Source: Baffinella frigidus (taxonomy: Eukaryota; Cryptophyceae; Cryptomonadales; Baffinellaceae). From it: a DNA stretch of 17,962 nucleotides. The position numbers and the translations under genes were made by a program. Under the pieces are notes generated by a model, which saw only the letters and a program-made list of their open reading frames with translations, was not told the origin of the DNA and made no database searches. Below are positions 13,801 to 17,962 of the stretch, in pieces; positions within the stretch are counted from its first letter, which is position 1; every line of letters begins with the position of its first letter. The DNA lies in NCBI GenBank assembly GCA_026770585.1, contig MU646710.1, forward strand, positions 99,187 to 117,148, read 5' to 3'.

Positions 13801-16752
13801 AACCCTAAACCCTCAACCCCGAACCCCGAAACCCAAACCTAACGCCTTACCCCCCAACCGTAAACCCTCCCGAACTCCGAGCGGATCCTGCTCCTCACCC
13901 TAAATCCTCAACCCGCACCACTAAACCTCAACCCTAAAACCCAACCCCTAACCAACAACACACACGAGATCCGAAACCGGGAACCAGAAACCCAAAGGCC
14001 TCCTACAGACCTCCGAGAGCGTCCTGCTCCTCCCCGGCGCCAGCGACCAGCACGAAAATGTCCGCAACCTGCCAAAATTGGAGAGCGGGTAGGGTTTCAG
14101 GGGCAAAAGTTGTCTCTCCACGCAGAGAGGACAGGTTTGTTGTAGGGGTTACCCTAAAACAAGGGTCCATTACTTGATTCAAAGTTGTGCAGTTAACTTG
14201 AGGAGGGGGGGTAGGATTTCAGGGGGCGCCCCGCCACTAGAGCGACTTCAGGAATTAAGGTCCGGTTTCGGGTTTAGAGGTTCCAAGGATTCTATTATTT
14301 ATCAGCAACCTGCCAAAGTGAGGGCGAGCGGATAAATCAATCTCTGTGAAAGTGTCGATTGATTGCTGTTAAGTCGACGATATATATACACAAGTGGATC
14401 TTTCTAGTAATAGTCAAGCAGTTGCGCAGTGAGTTTGCACCCTGCCGGTTTCGGTTTGACCATAATACGGGGCTGGGGTTTGTCAAACTATGTTTAGAGG
14501 GACAAGTCCAGGGCTAGGTGCTCCTCTAGCGTGGACTTTCTGCTTTACAAAGTCTCAGGTCGGGGCTTGACCATCATGAGGTCGAGGACGGCGAGCATGT
14601 TGCGCGGCGCCTCGATGACCGTCACGCGCTGGTTCACCCCGGGGAGCTGCCCTGTCTCCGGGCCCCGCACAGTATCCTCCTGTTTGGGTTAAGGTTTAGG
14701 GTCTCCGGGGAGAGCGTGCCGTCCTTCTGCGCTCTCGGCGCCCGGGTTCAGGGTTTAGGGTTGAGGATTTCGAGTTTAGGGTTGAGGATTTCGAGCTTAG
14801 GGTGTAGGCTTGCGGAAGGCGCGCGAAATTCGAAATCCTCAACCCCAACCCCTGATTTACCTTATCCATCTCATCGGCCTTGCGCCCGAAGATCGCCGAG
14901 CGCACGCAGCCCGTGAGCCCGTTCTTGGTGACCGACAGGAGGACGATGAGGCGCGGGGGGGGCGCGACGCCCCCGACGCCGCGCCGCGAGGACGCTTGCA
15001 GTTTGCGGTGCTCGTCGCGCCTGGAGGGGTTAGGGTTGAGTGTGAATTTTTGAATATGTTTAAAATATTATTTTTTATTGTTCTTTATGGTGTATTGTTT
15101 GTTGTTTGTTGTTTGTTGTTTATTGTGAAATGGTTATGGCATATTTTGTATGGTTGAGGGGTTAGGGGTTTGGGGAGGACGGTTGGAGTTTGCGGTGCTC
15201 GTGGGGTCAGGAGAGGTTGGGGTTTGGGGTTTGGGGTTTGGGATTTGGGGTTTGGGGTTTAGGGTATAGGGTTTAGGAGAGTAGGCTTGGAGGTTGCGGT
15301 ACTCGTCGACTCTGCAGGGTTTACTCTTTAGTCTCTAGGGTTTAGGAGTTGCAAGGGAGGTGACCCTTGGCGGGCCTTGTTGAGGCGGTCGGTGCGCGAC
15401 GACTCTGCCGCCGTGCCTCCGCCGCCCTTGACATTGTTCACCTGGGAGGCGCGTTCAGGGTTTAGGGTTTCGGGTTTACGCCATTGACGGTGTTCGCCTG
15501 TGTGTGGTGGGGGGTAGGGTTTGACTCATTAAAATTGGAAGTTGAGAAGTTTTCTGTCCAGAACAGGTGTCCACTATTGATACTCGCTCTGTCTCAGACT
15601 GGGACTGAGCTAGCTAGACCTTGCCGCAGTTGGTGCGGGATTGTGAACGCTTCGGATTTCGGTCAAAATCTCCTGCGAACCCCACTGTGGGGGGGGGGGC
15701 AAGACCTTTCCGCAGTTGGTGCGAGATTGCGCGCGCTTCGACGATTTGGAGCCTGCCTTGAACTTTTTGTTCGCCTGGTGGGGGGGCGGGTGTAGGGTTT
15801 AGGATTTGGGGTGTAGGGTTTAGGGTTTAGGAGGTGGGCGTTAGGGTTCAGGGTTTGGGGGTTGCAGGGTGCACAGCCTGCCACCAGCCCTCAGAGTGGG
15901 AGCAAATCCTCTTTGCAGGGTAGCTGGATTCGTTCTGGAGCTTGCCGGAATCCGGCGAGATGTGGTACCAATCAAAGGACTCGAGGAGTTGGTGCTCTGA
16001 AGGATCCACCAACCCTCACGGTGAGACCAACTCAACGAATTCTTGGAGCCATTTGTCCCTTGCAGCGGGGTCGAATCGACCCCTCTGACAAAAACAATAT
16101 AAGGTTGAAAGTCCCATGCACCCACAGAGGCAAGGTTTTGGGAGTTTTAAAAGTGCTTTGCACAAAAGGTCGAAAATCGTCGATTTGGTCCCTCCGTGAG
16201 GGTTGGTGGATGGTGGTAGTGACTCCCGGAAGAGCGGTGTATTTGTGAAGAGTGTTTTTGTTATTTCTGAAGGGTGTATTGGTTAAGAGCGTACACGCCC
16301 ACCAGCACATGCACCGTCTAGCTCTGCCTTAGTCAAGACTATTCTCAAGTTGACAAGCTAGTCTAAGGTACAAATCCGTCAACTATGGAGCAGAAAAGAG
16401 CCCGGGTTTGGCCAAATTGGTGAGCCCAAACAGACTGAGACAGAGATGGACCGTCCAGGGCATGTTTGTTAATAAGAACACGTATCACCCTGCTTGCAAG
16501 AGCCTTTTGAGGTACTCCACCGCGCCCTCAGCAGTGAAAAAACTCGCGCATTTACCCATCGGCTACGCAGGAACGCCCCCCCGGAACCATCGTCCTGGCA
16601 CACCAACCCCGAATCTCGCAGCTTTTGGGCTCTTTGGCACCCCGCAACGACGCCCCCCGCGCCATCACACCGTAAAAAAAACACCGACCGCGGCTCGGGG
16701 ACGGGCACCCGCTGCGCACCTGCTTCAGCGCCGAGCGATGGTGGTGCTCCAT
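4853..16752 (-). CDS. TSR1: TSR1, pre-40S ribosome maturation factor (24 exons)
   Basis: TSR1 is a Bms1-related, GTPase-like but non-hydrolysing factor that rides on cytoplasmic pre-40S particles and blocks premature subunit joining. Exons (high to low): 16752-16720, 15774-15706, 15441-15365, 15020-14861, 14679-14572, 14068-14011, 13669-13575, 13234-13181, 12984-12928, 12286-12227, 11974-11918, 11751-11635, 10953-10822, 10372-10163, 9458-9381, 9156-9088, 8867-8500, 7938-7820, 7390-7313, 7075-6940, 6402-6313, 5277-5232, 5107-5063, 4924-4853. They sum to 2,388 bases (795 residues plus TAG) with all phases compatible. Landmarks: N-terminus [11 protein letters not shown]; degenerate GTPase-like domain about 90-280; AARP2CN region with [17 protein letters not shown] (about 296-312) continuing to [24 protein letters not shown] and an acidic stretch (366-455); C-terminal domain with [17 protein letters not shown] (491-507), [20 protein letters not shown] (718-737) and LYKRVFP. 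Least sure: exons 8 and 9 (divergent loop), the end of exon 15 (9366 also fits) and the exon 14 GC donor. Broken TSR1 motifs on one strand in family order make identity secure. Confidence 0.93.
4925..5062 (+). repeat. TSR1 intron 23: telomere-like repeat
   Basis: TTTAGGG, TTTGGGG and GGCTTAGGG units fill most of this 138-base intron. On the sense strand it starts GTAAATCCCAAACCCC and ends CCCCAAACCAG, so both splice sites adjoin repeat. Confidence 0.85.
5108..5231 (+). repeat. TSR1 intron 22: telomere-like repeat
   Basis: This 124-base intron is nearly all TTTAGGG, TTTATGG and TTTAGTG units on +. The sense strand starts GTCTGC-adjacent exon 23 through CCTAAACCAG and has donor GTATGCATACC after exon 22. 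Confidence 0.8.
5278..6312 (-). other. TSR1 intron 21 (1,035 bases): repeats, inverted element, exon copies
   Basis: It contains TTTAGTG and TTTCGGG units (5338-5425); a 141-bp inverted-repeat element (5534-5674); a perfect GGGTCTTA/TAAGACCC hairpin near 5866-5881; and a 27-base direct repeat with CCCTGAA units in the opposite orientation to most arrays (about 6200-6290). Two partial copies of the 3' end of exon 21 lie at 5945-5977 and 5492-5520; they encode IKASLGTHG and IKEALGTHG against IKESLGTHG in the exon. Confidence 0.75.
5534..5674. mobile_element. 141-bp inverted-repeat element inside TSR1 intron 21
   Basis: The left arm from 5534 (GGTCTAAAAATGGGGTAGTT, then AGGCCTATGGGATTGCC) is matched in reverse complement by the segment ending at 5674, with arms near 40 bp and a few mismatches. 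The interior has CCTACGGTAGGC-type palindromes. A fragment of the interior, GGAGCCTACGGCAGGCAATA, recurs at about 8916-8935 in intron 16. No coding content and no clear target duplication. Confidence 0.65.
6403..6939 (-). other. TSR1 intron 20: MITE copy, exon copies, TA tract
   Basis: It contains a complete MITE-like copy (6441-6558), a (TA)n tract at about 6889-6907, and two extra copies of the 5' edge of exon 21. The one at 6704-6731 keeps the TTGCAG|CCCGGACGA acceptor and would read PDDLRWFK; the shorter one is at about 6797-6810. The region 6570-6700 has loosely repeated GGACACG and GGGATGG words but no gene. Confidence 0.75.
6441..6558. mobile_element. 118-bp MITE-like copy, TACAGGGGTACCTCG family
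   Basis: The left end TACAGGGGTACCTCGCTCAG and the right end ATGAGCGAGGTACCCCTGTA form terminal inverted repeats. The interior is also nearly palindromic (CCCCCTAGGACC ... GGTCCTAGGGGG), so the element can fold almost completely. It is inserted in TSR1 intron 20. This is the best-preserved of the three copies. Confidence 0.75.
7076..7312 (+). repeat. TSR1 intron 19: TTTAGGG and TTTGGGG tracts
   Basis: TTTAGGG and TTTTAGG units follow position 7080, and about seven TTTGGGG units occupy 7215-7270. The sense-strand acceptor of exon 20 is AACCCTAAACGCAG, directly at the repeat edge. Positions 7125-7212 are non-repetitive with no gene seen. Confidence 0.8.
7383..7487. repeat. Inverted copy of the exon 19 acceptor region
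   Basis: Positions 7383-7424 cover the start of TSR1 exon 19 and its acceptor. They are matched in reverse complement, with about one mismatch in five, by 7445-7487 in intron 18. The pre-mRNA could fold so that the exon 19 3' splice site sits in a stem of about 40 bp with a 20-base loop. Confidence 0.6.
7391..7819 (-). other. TSR1 intron 18
   Basis: This 429-base intron holds the inverted copy at 7445-7487 and GGTGAGAGG direct repeats (7420-7535). There is little telomere-like repeat. The CCTAGGACCCTACGGTAG word at about 7598-7615 resembles the interior of the inverted-repeat elements elsewhere. No further gene is seen; the long minus-strand frame through it is just read-through from exon 18. 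Confidence 0.6.
7939..8499 (-). repeat. TSR1 intron 17: GAATAGGTGGACG tandem repeats with exon 18 copies
   Basis: Imperfect 13-17-base units of GAATAGGTGGACG (sense CGTCCACCTATTC) fill the intron, organised in larger units of about 150-168 bases. Two larger units begin with a copy of the 5' edge of exon 18 (at 8068-8106 and 8221-8256), each keeping CAG|GTCCAA and encoding [12 protein letters not shown]. The true exon is the copy at 7938 because only it continues into [10 protein letters not shown] and on in phase. Confidence 0.85.
8868..9087 (-). other. TSR1 intron 16
   Basis: This 220-base intron carries two units of the GCGTCGATTCAGGGA repeat (about 8970-9040) that is tandem in intron 13, and a fragment of the 5534-5674 element near 8916-8935. 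No telomere-like repeat. Confidence 0.6.
9184..9360 (+). repeat. GA/GT microsatellite in TSR1 intron 15
   Basis: (GA)n, (GT)n and GC-interrupted GA tracts. On the sense strand this is a long TC/CA pyrimidine-rich tract lying just before the exon 16 acceptor. The long minus-strand open frame of Ser and Leu across it is a by-product of the repeat. Confidence 0.85.
9459..10162 (-). repeat. TSR1 intron 14: perfect TTTAGGG array, TTTCGGG, exon 14 copies
   Basis: Nine perfect TTTAGGG units (9463-9525) end against the exon 15 acceptor, so on the sense strand the last bases are CCCTAAACCAG. TTTCGGG units follow at 9722-9760. A unit of about 140 bases (CAGAGTTTAGGGTGTAAGG, then GCAGGGTCTAGGG) recurs from about 9658, 9820 and 9962. 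Partial copies of the exon 14 3' edge lie at 9769-9803 and 9907-9950, still followed by the GCATGC or GCATAC donor context. A hairpin lies at 10043-10062. Confidence 0.85.
10043..10062. repeat. Short perfect hairpin in TSR1 intron 14
   Basis: AGGACCGGA, AA, TCCGGTCCT forms a 9-bp stem flanked by A/T-rich sequence. It matches the layout of the hairpin at 10746-10767. Confidence 0.8.
10373..10821 (-). repeat. TSR1 intron 13: 50-60-base tandem repeat and hairpin
   Basis: About six diverged units of 50-60 bases cover 10386-10680. Each has GCGTCGATTCAGG, GACACG, then GCATCTCGTCCAC or GCATCGCGTCC, then GATCGTTGCGTTTC. The CATCTCGTCCAC word equals the start of exon 14 (GTGGACGAGATG), so the array probably grew from that exon edge. 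A 10-bp hairpin AACCCGCCGA/TCGGCGGGTT lies at 10746-10767. Confidence 0.75.
10954..11634 (-). other. TSR1 intron 12: two exon 13 copies and a MITE
   Basis: Copy b (11025-11097) repeats the first 24 or so codons of exon 13 with its CGCAG acceptor and reads [20 protein letters not shown] before a stop. Copy c (11164-11199) reads [14 protein letters not shown], but its acceptor is changed to CTG. Only the copy at 10953 continues to a donor in phase, so it is taken as the exon. A 126-bp MITE lies at 11253-11378. The rest is TTTCGGG-like and unassigned sequence. Confidence 0.75.
11253..11378. mobile_element. 126-bp MITE with perfect termini and target duplication
   Basis: CTAGCTCTGCCTGAGTTT at 11253-11270 is exactly reverse-complemented at 11361-11378. 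GATAC is directly repeated on both sides, the pattern of a cut-and-paste DNA transposon insertion with a 5-bp duplication (3 bp if the arms are read one base longer). It lies inside TSR1 intron 12. A diverged relative may lie at 16318-16449. Confidence 0.8.
11752..11917 (+). repeat. TSR1 intron 11: perfect TTTAGGG array
   Basis: Seven perfect TTTAGGG units (11819-11867) plus a TTTGGGG unit sit in the middle of this 166-base intron, flanked by short non-repeat ends that include the splice sites GTATCC and AAAGCAG (sense strand). Confidence 0.9.
11975..12226 (+). repeat. TSR1 intron 10: G-rich telomere-like repeat
   Basis: GGGTTTTGGG, TTTGGGG and TTTAGGG units occur from about 12080 to 12220. 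The donor of exon 10 runs GTGCTCCCTAAACCC on the sense strand, directly into repeat. Confidence 0.75.
12287..12927 (-). other. TSR1 intron 9: repeat tract and inverted-repeat element
   Basis: Degenerate GGTTCAGGG and TTTGGGG units occur at 12302-12390. An inverted-repeat element occupies 12502-12661. The block at 12711-12740 (ACAAATTCGTCAACGTTGGG and on) is shared with 16370-16400 and, inverted, with 13481-13506. No further exon is needed here because exons 9 and 10 join in phase. Confidence 0.65.
12502..12661. mobile_element. Inverted-repeat element with 35-bp arms in TSR1 intron 9
   Basis: The left arm 12502-12536 (GATGAAGTTCATCTCG, then AAGATAACTGAACCAGTT) matches the reverse complement of 12627-12661 with about five mismatches. 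The 90-base A/T-rich interior has no gene. It is probably a MITE; no clear target duplication. Confidence 0.65.
13235..13574 (-). other. TSR1 intron 7: copy of exon 7 end
   Basis: Positions 13361-13408 repeat the last 16 codons or so of exon 7 ([13 protein letters not shown]) with three or four base changes and an intact CAG|GTCAGC donor. The 13481-13506 block is an inverted copy of the shared element core at 12711 and 16370. Otherwise nothing coding. Confidence 0.7.
13670..14010 (-). repeat. TSR1 intron 6: CCCTAAA array in reversed orientation, exon 6 copies
   Basis: CCCTAAA and AACCCTCAACCCC units on + (about 13733-13965) are opposite to most arrays, so the sense strand here is G-rich. Two partial copies of the exon 6 3' edge lie at 13874-13900 and 13771-13797, reading GEEQDPLG and GEEQDAWG against GEEQDALG; the latter keeps GAG|GTCAGT while the former has lost GT. 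Confidence 0.8.
14069..14571 (-). other. TSR1 intron 5
   Basis: This 503-base intron has few telomere-like units. Short edge copies are visible: 14299-14320 repeats TTTGGCAG|GTTGCTGAT from the exon 6 start, and 14453-14470 repeats the exon 5 end with its donor (ATG|GTCAAACC). A (TA)n word lies at about 14382-14390. No gene is seen in the rest. Confidence 0.55.
15021..15364 (-). other. TSR1 intron 3: telomere-like repeat and two exon 4 copies
   Basis: Copies of the 5' edge of exon 4 (DEHRKLQA region) lie at 15182-15205 and 15285-15312. The second keeps an AG (CTGCAG|AGTCGACGAG) and the first has lost it. TTTGGGG and TTTAGGG units fill 15218-15275. The A/T-rich stretch 15045-15140 (GTTGTTTGTTGTTTGTTGTT) is simple repeat. 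Confidence 0.75.
15442..15705 (-). other. TSR1 intron 2: copies of both neighbouring exon edges
   Basis: 15616-15654 repeats the 3' end of exon 2 with its donor (CAAG|GTCTAG), and about 15477-15499 repeats the 5' start of exon 3 with its acceptor (CAG|GCGAACACCGTC against CAG|GTGAACAATGTC). This one intron therefore carries a copy of each flanking exon edge. An element-like CTCTGTCTCAGACTGGGACT word lies at about 15589-15608. Confidence 0.7.
16002..16213. mobile_element. Inverted-repeat-bounded element in TSR1 intron 1
   Basis: GGATCCACCAACCCTCACGG followed by TGAGACCAA (16002-16030) is matched in reverse complement by 16185-16213 with a few mismatches. The spacer of about 155 bases has no gene. 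It is probably a non-autonomous element or an inverted duplication. Confidence 0.55.
16318..16449. mobile_element. Diverged MITE related to the 11253 element
   Basis: The left end CTAGCTCTGCCTTAGTC resembles the 11253 terminus, and the right end GACTGAGACAGAGATGG is its imperfect inverse. The interior block 16370-16400 is shared with 12711-12740 and 13481-13506, suggesting one family with several decayed copies in TSR1 introns. Confidence 0.4.
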
Positions 16753-17220
16753 CCTGTGCTGCCGTGGGGAAGACGCCTCGCCCCTCTCCGATGCACGTGA
16801 CAATCCACTTTGCAAGTTTAAGTTGACAGAGAAATTGACTTTTCAACTTTTGGAAACACACTCTGGGCGGCGAACGAAGGGTGGTGAGCGCGCCGCTCCG
16901 TGGCCCTTGTCCCCCCCCGCGCGCCTTCCGACCTGGCCAGGAAAGGGCCGCGTGCGCTGCCCGTTGCCTGGGCGAAGAATCAGGCGCGCGGGAGAGCGTT
17001 GAAAGGCAAGGTCGTGAGAACCGTGTCCTGTTCGCCGCGCACAAAGACACACCTGAATTCGTCAATCACGTTGGGTCAAGGAAGGCCAGGTCAGCGACAC
17101 TCTCTCCTTTCACCCGTGATCGTACCCGAGCTCCCGTCGCGACAAGGCCGGCAAAGCAGGCGCCCGCTCTCCCTAGGAGAACGCTGGGGAACACAAAAAA
17201 ATATTTACGCCGAGAAGAAA
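16753..17220. promoter_or_regulatory. Divergent intergenic region (candidate bidirectional promoter)
   Basis: The 468 bases between the TSR1 start codon (minus) and the start codon at 17221 (plus) must hold both 5' regions. The sequence is GC-rich, with one A/T-richer stretch (16805-16860) that includes the inverted words AAGTTGAC and TTCAACTT. No clear TATA box is seen. The frame of the right-hand gene is open back to a TGA at 16885-16887, but no ATG lies in that stretch. Confidence 0.55.
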
Positions 17221-17962
17221 ATGAACAGCAGCGACGACGACGTGGTCGAGGTCGATTGCTCCTCATCTGCACCGGCAAAGTCGCTTCCCGACGGGTGGGC
17301 GAGAGGTGGCAGCAGCAGCGGGCGTGTTCACGGTGGCGCGTCGGTGGATGGGGGGTGGAACCCGGCGAAGCGGCGGATCGCCTCCGGAGGCGGCGAAGGG
17401 GAGAGCATCGATCTCACTTCTCTTTCCCAAGACGCGATCGACCTGACGAGCGACTCTCCGGGGAGCGGAAAGCAGGAAGCGGGACACTCTAAGGGGAAGC
17501 TGCTGGGCAGCGTCGCTGTGAAAAGGCAACATCGAGAAGACGAGGACGATGACGTAGAGATCGTCGAGCTGGGGTCCTCCTCCTCCGCGCGAGACGCCTC
17601 CTCCTCCGCGCGGGGCGCGCCATCAGGCGGACGGGCGCGGCGAGACGTAGGCGGTGCTGCCAGCGGGGGGTGGGCGCGAGGAGGAGGAGGAGGAGGCAGC
17701 GCGCAGGGGACAGGCTTCTCGTCGGCCGACCACGAGCGGGACAAAGCCGTCGCGGTCGCGCTCGACCGCGAGCTCAACACCAAGCAGAAGCGGTACGATG
17801 AGGAACAGGACCGCCTCGTAGCCGAGGCGCTCCAGCGCGAGTTCGAGAGAGCCATCGACCAGCCACCTCCTCACCAGCACCACGGCGGGGGGGCGAAGCA
17901 CGACGGCGGCGCGCCCGCCGCCCCCCCGCCGCCGAACCCCCCCCCCCCCCCCCCCCCCCCCC
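17221..17962 (+). CDS. 5' part of a gene with SUMO- and ubiquitin-binding-type motifs
   Basis: The ATG at 17221 has a good context (GAGAAGAAAATGAAC) and opens 247 codons without a stop to the window end, so the gene is truncated on the right. The acidic, disordered N-terminus has four hydrophobic cores beside Asp/Glu or Ser typical of SUMO-interaction motifs: DDDVVEVD (5-12), SIDLTSLS (62-69), AIDLTSDSP (72-80) and DDDVEIVEL (109-117). A Gly/Ser/Arg linker follows, with a Gly run at 154-159. Two similar charged helices come next, RDKAVAVALDREL (173-185) and DRLVAEALQREFERA (197-211), resembling MIU-type ubiquitin-binding helices (Asp/Glu, Ala, Leu-Gln, Glu). The end is His/Gly/Pro-rich and enters 26 C bases. 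The pattern suits a SUMO-targeted ubiquitin ligase or DNA-protein repair factor, but no catalytic domain lies in the window. Confidence 0.7.
   Translation, partial: MNSSDDDVVEVDCSSSAPAKSLPDGWARGGSSSGRVHGGASVDGGWNPAKRRIASGGGEGESIDLTSLSQDAIDLTSDSPGSGKQEAGHSKGKLLGSVAVKRQHREDEDDDVEIVELGSSSSARDASSSARGAPSGGRARRDVGGAASGGWARGGGGGGSAQGTGFSSADHERDKAVAVALDRELNTKQKRYDEEQDRLVAEALQREFERAIDQPPPHQHHGGGAKHDGGAPAAPPPPNPPPPPPPP
17937..17962 (+). repeat. Poly-C run at window end
   Basis: Twenty-six consecutive C bases end the window inside the right-hand reading frame (as Pro codons). This is either a real Pro tract or an assembly break at a homopolymer. Confidence 0.95.

Larger units (their letters stand above)
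15775..16719 (-). other. TSR1 intron 1 (945 bases)
   Basis: Telomere-like TTTAGGG and GTGTAGGG units occur only near exon 2 (15790-15865). The middle has an inverted-repeat element (16002-16213) and a diverged MITE (16318-16449). Positions 16450-16719 show no repeat or gene. The several open frames across 16469-17065 are GC-rich shadows. Confidence 0.6.

Noticed and set aside
4978-15865. Treating the TTTAGGG tracts as subtelomeric or intergenic junk
   Set aside because: They fall between exons of one gene whose phases all agree, so they are intronic.
16881-17492. Plus-strand 203-codon open frame at the right end
   Set aside because: It overlaps the 17221 gene in a different frame; its Arg-rich composition is that expected of a shadow frame.
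17328-17855. Minus-strand 175-codon frame opposite the right-hand gene
   Set aside because: Its Ser/Pro runs mirror the Gly, Glu and Ser codons of the plus-strand frame; the latter has motifs and a good start.

Overview
The window is nuclear DNA of a GC-rich eukaryote, most likely a unicellular alga or related protist; the group cannot be fixed from the sequence. Reasons: multi-exon genes with spliceosomal GT-AG introns (plus one or two apparent GC-AG introns), C/G-ending codons in the exons, and degenerate TTTAGGG (plant/alga-type telomere) repeats through most of the sequence. Despite these repeats this is not a chromosome end. The G-rich strand is on + even at position 1, single-copy genes lie between the arrays, and most arrays turn out to be intron filling.

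The centre (4853-16752, minus strand) is one complete gene for the 40S ribosome assembly factor TSR1. I assembled 24 exons by hand using family knowledge, GT-AG rules and reading phase. They give 2,388 coding bases (795 residues plus stop), with phases agreeing at all 23 junctions and a length close to the roughly 800 residues usual for the family. About 80% of the 11.9-kb locus is intron, filled with TTTAGGG-like repeats (CCCTAAA on the sense strand), small inverted-repeat elements, tandem repeats and extra partial copies of the neighbouring exon edges.

Right: a divergent gene starts at 17221 (+), 468 bases from the TSR1 start codon, and runs off the window in a poly-C run. Its acidic N-terminus has four SUMO-interaction-like motifs followed by two MIU-like ubiquitin-binding-type helices. 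Left: a tentative minus-strand chain of exons (161-2475), all in phase 0 and not recognised, and a tentative plus-strand gene (2889-3506) whose 93-base intron is bounded by a perfect 21-bp inverted repeat spanning both splice sites (introner-like). Between that gene and the TSR1 stop lie a 38-bp perfect palindrome, a 24-base poly-G run and two MITE-like copies.

The main discovery candidates are telomere-repeat introns, in which CCCTAAA may supply branch-point and pyrimidine-tract sequence; recurrent splice-site-bearing exon-edge copies in the adjacent intron; and the inverted-repeat intron at 3290-3382.
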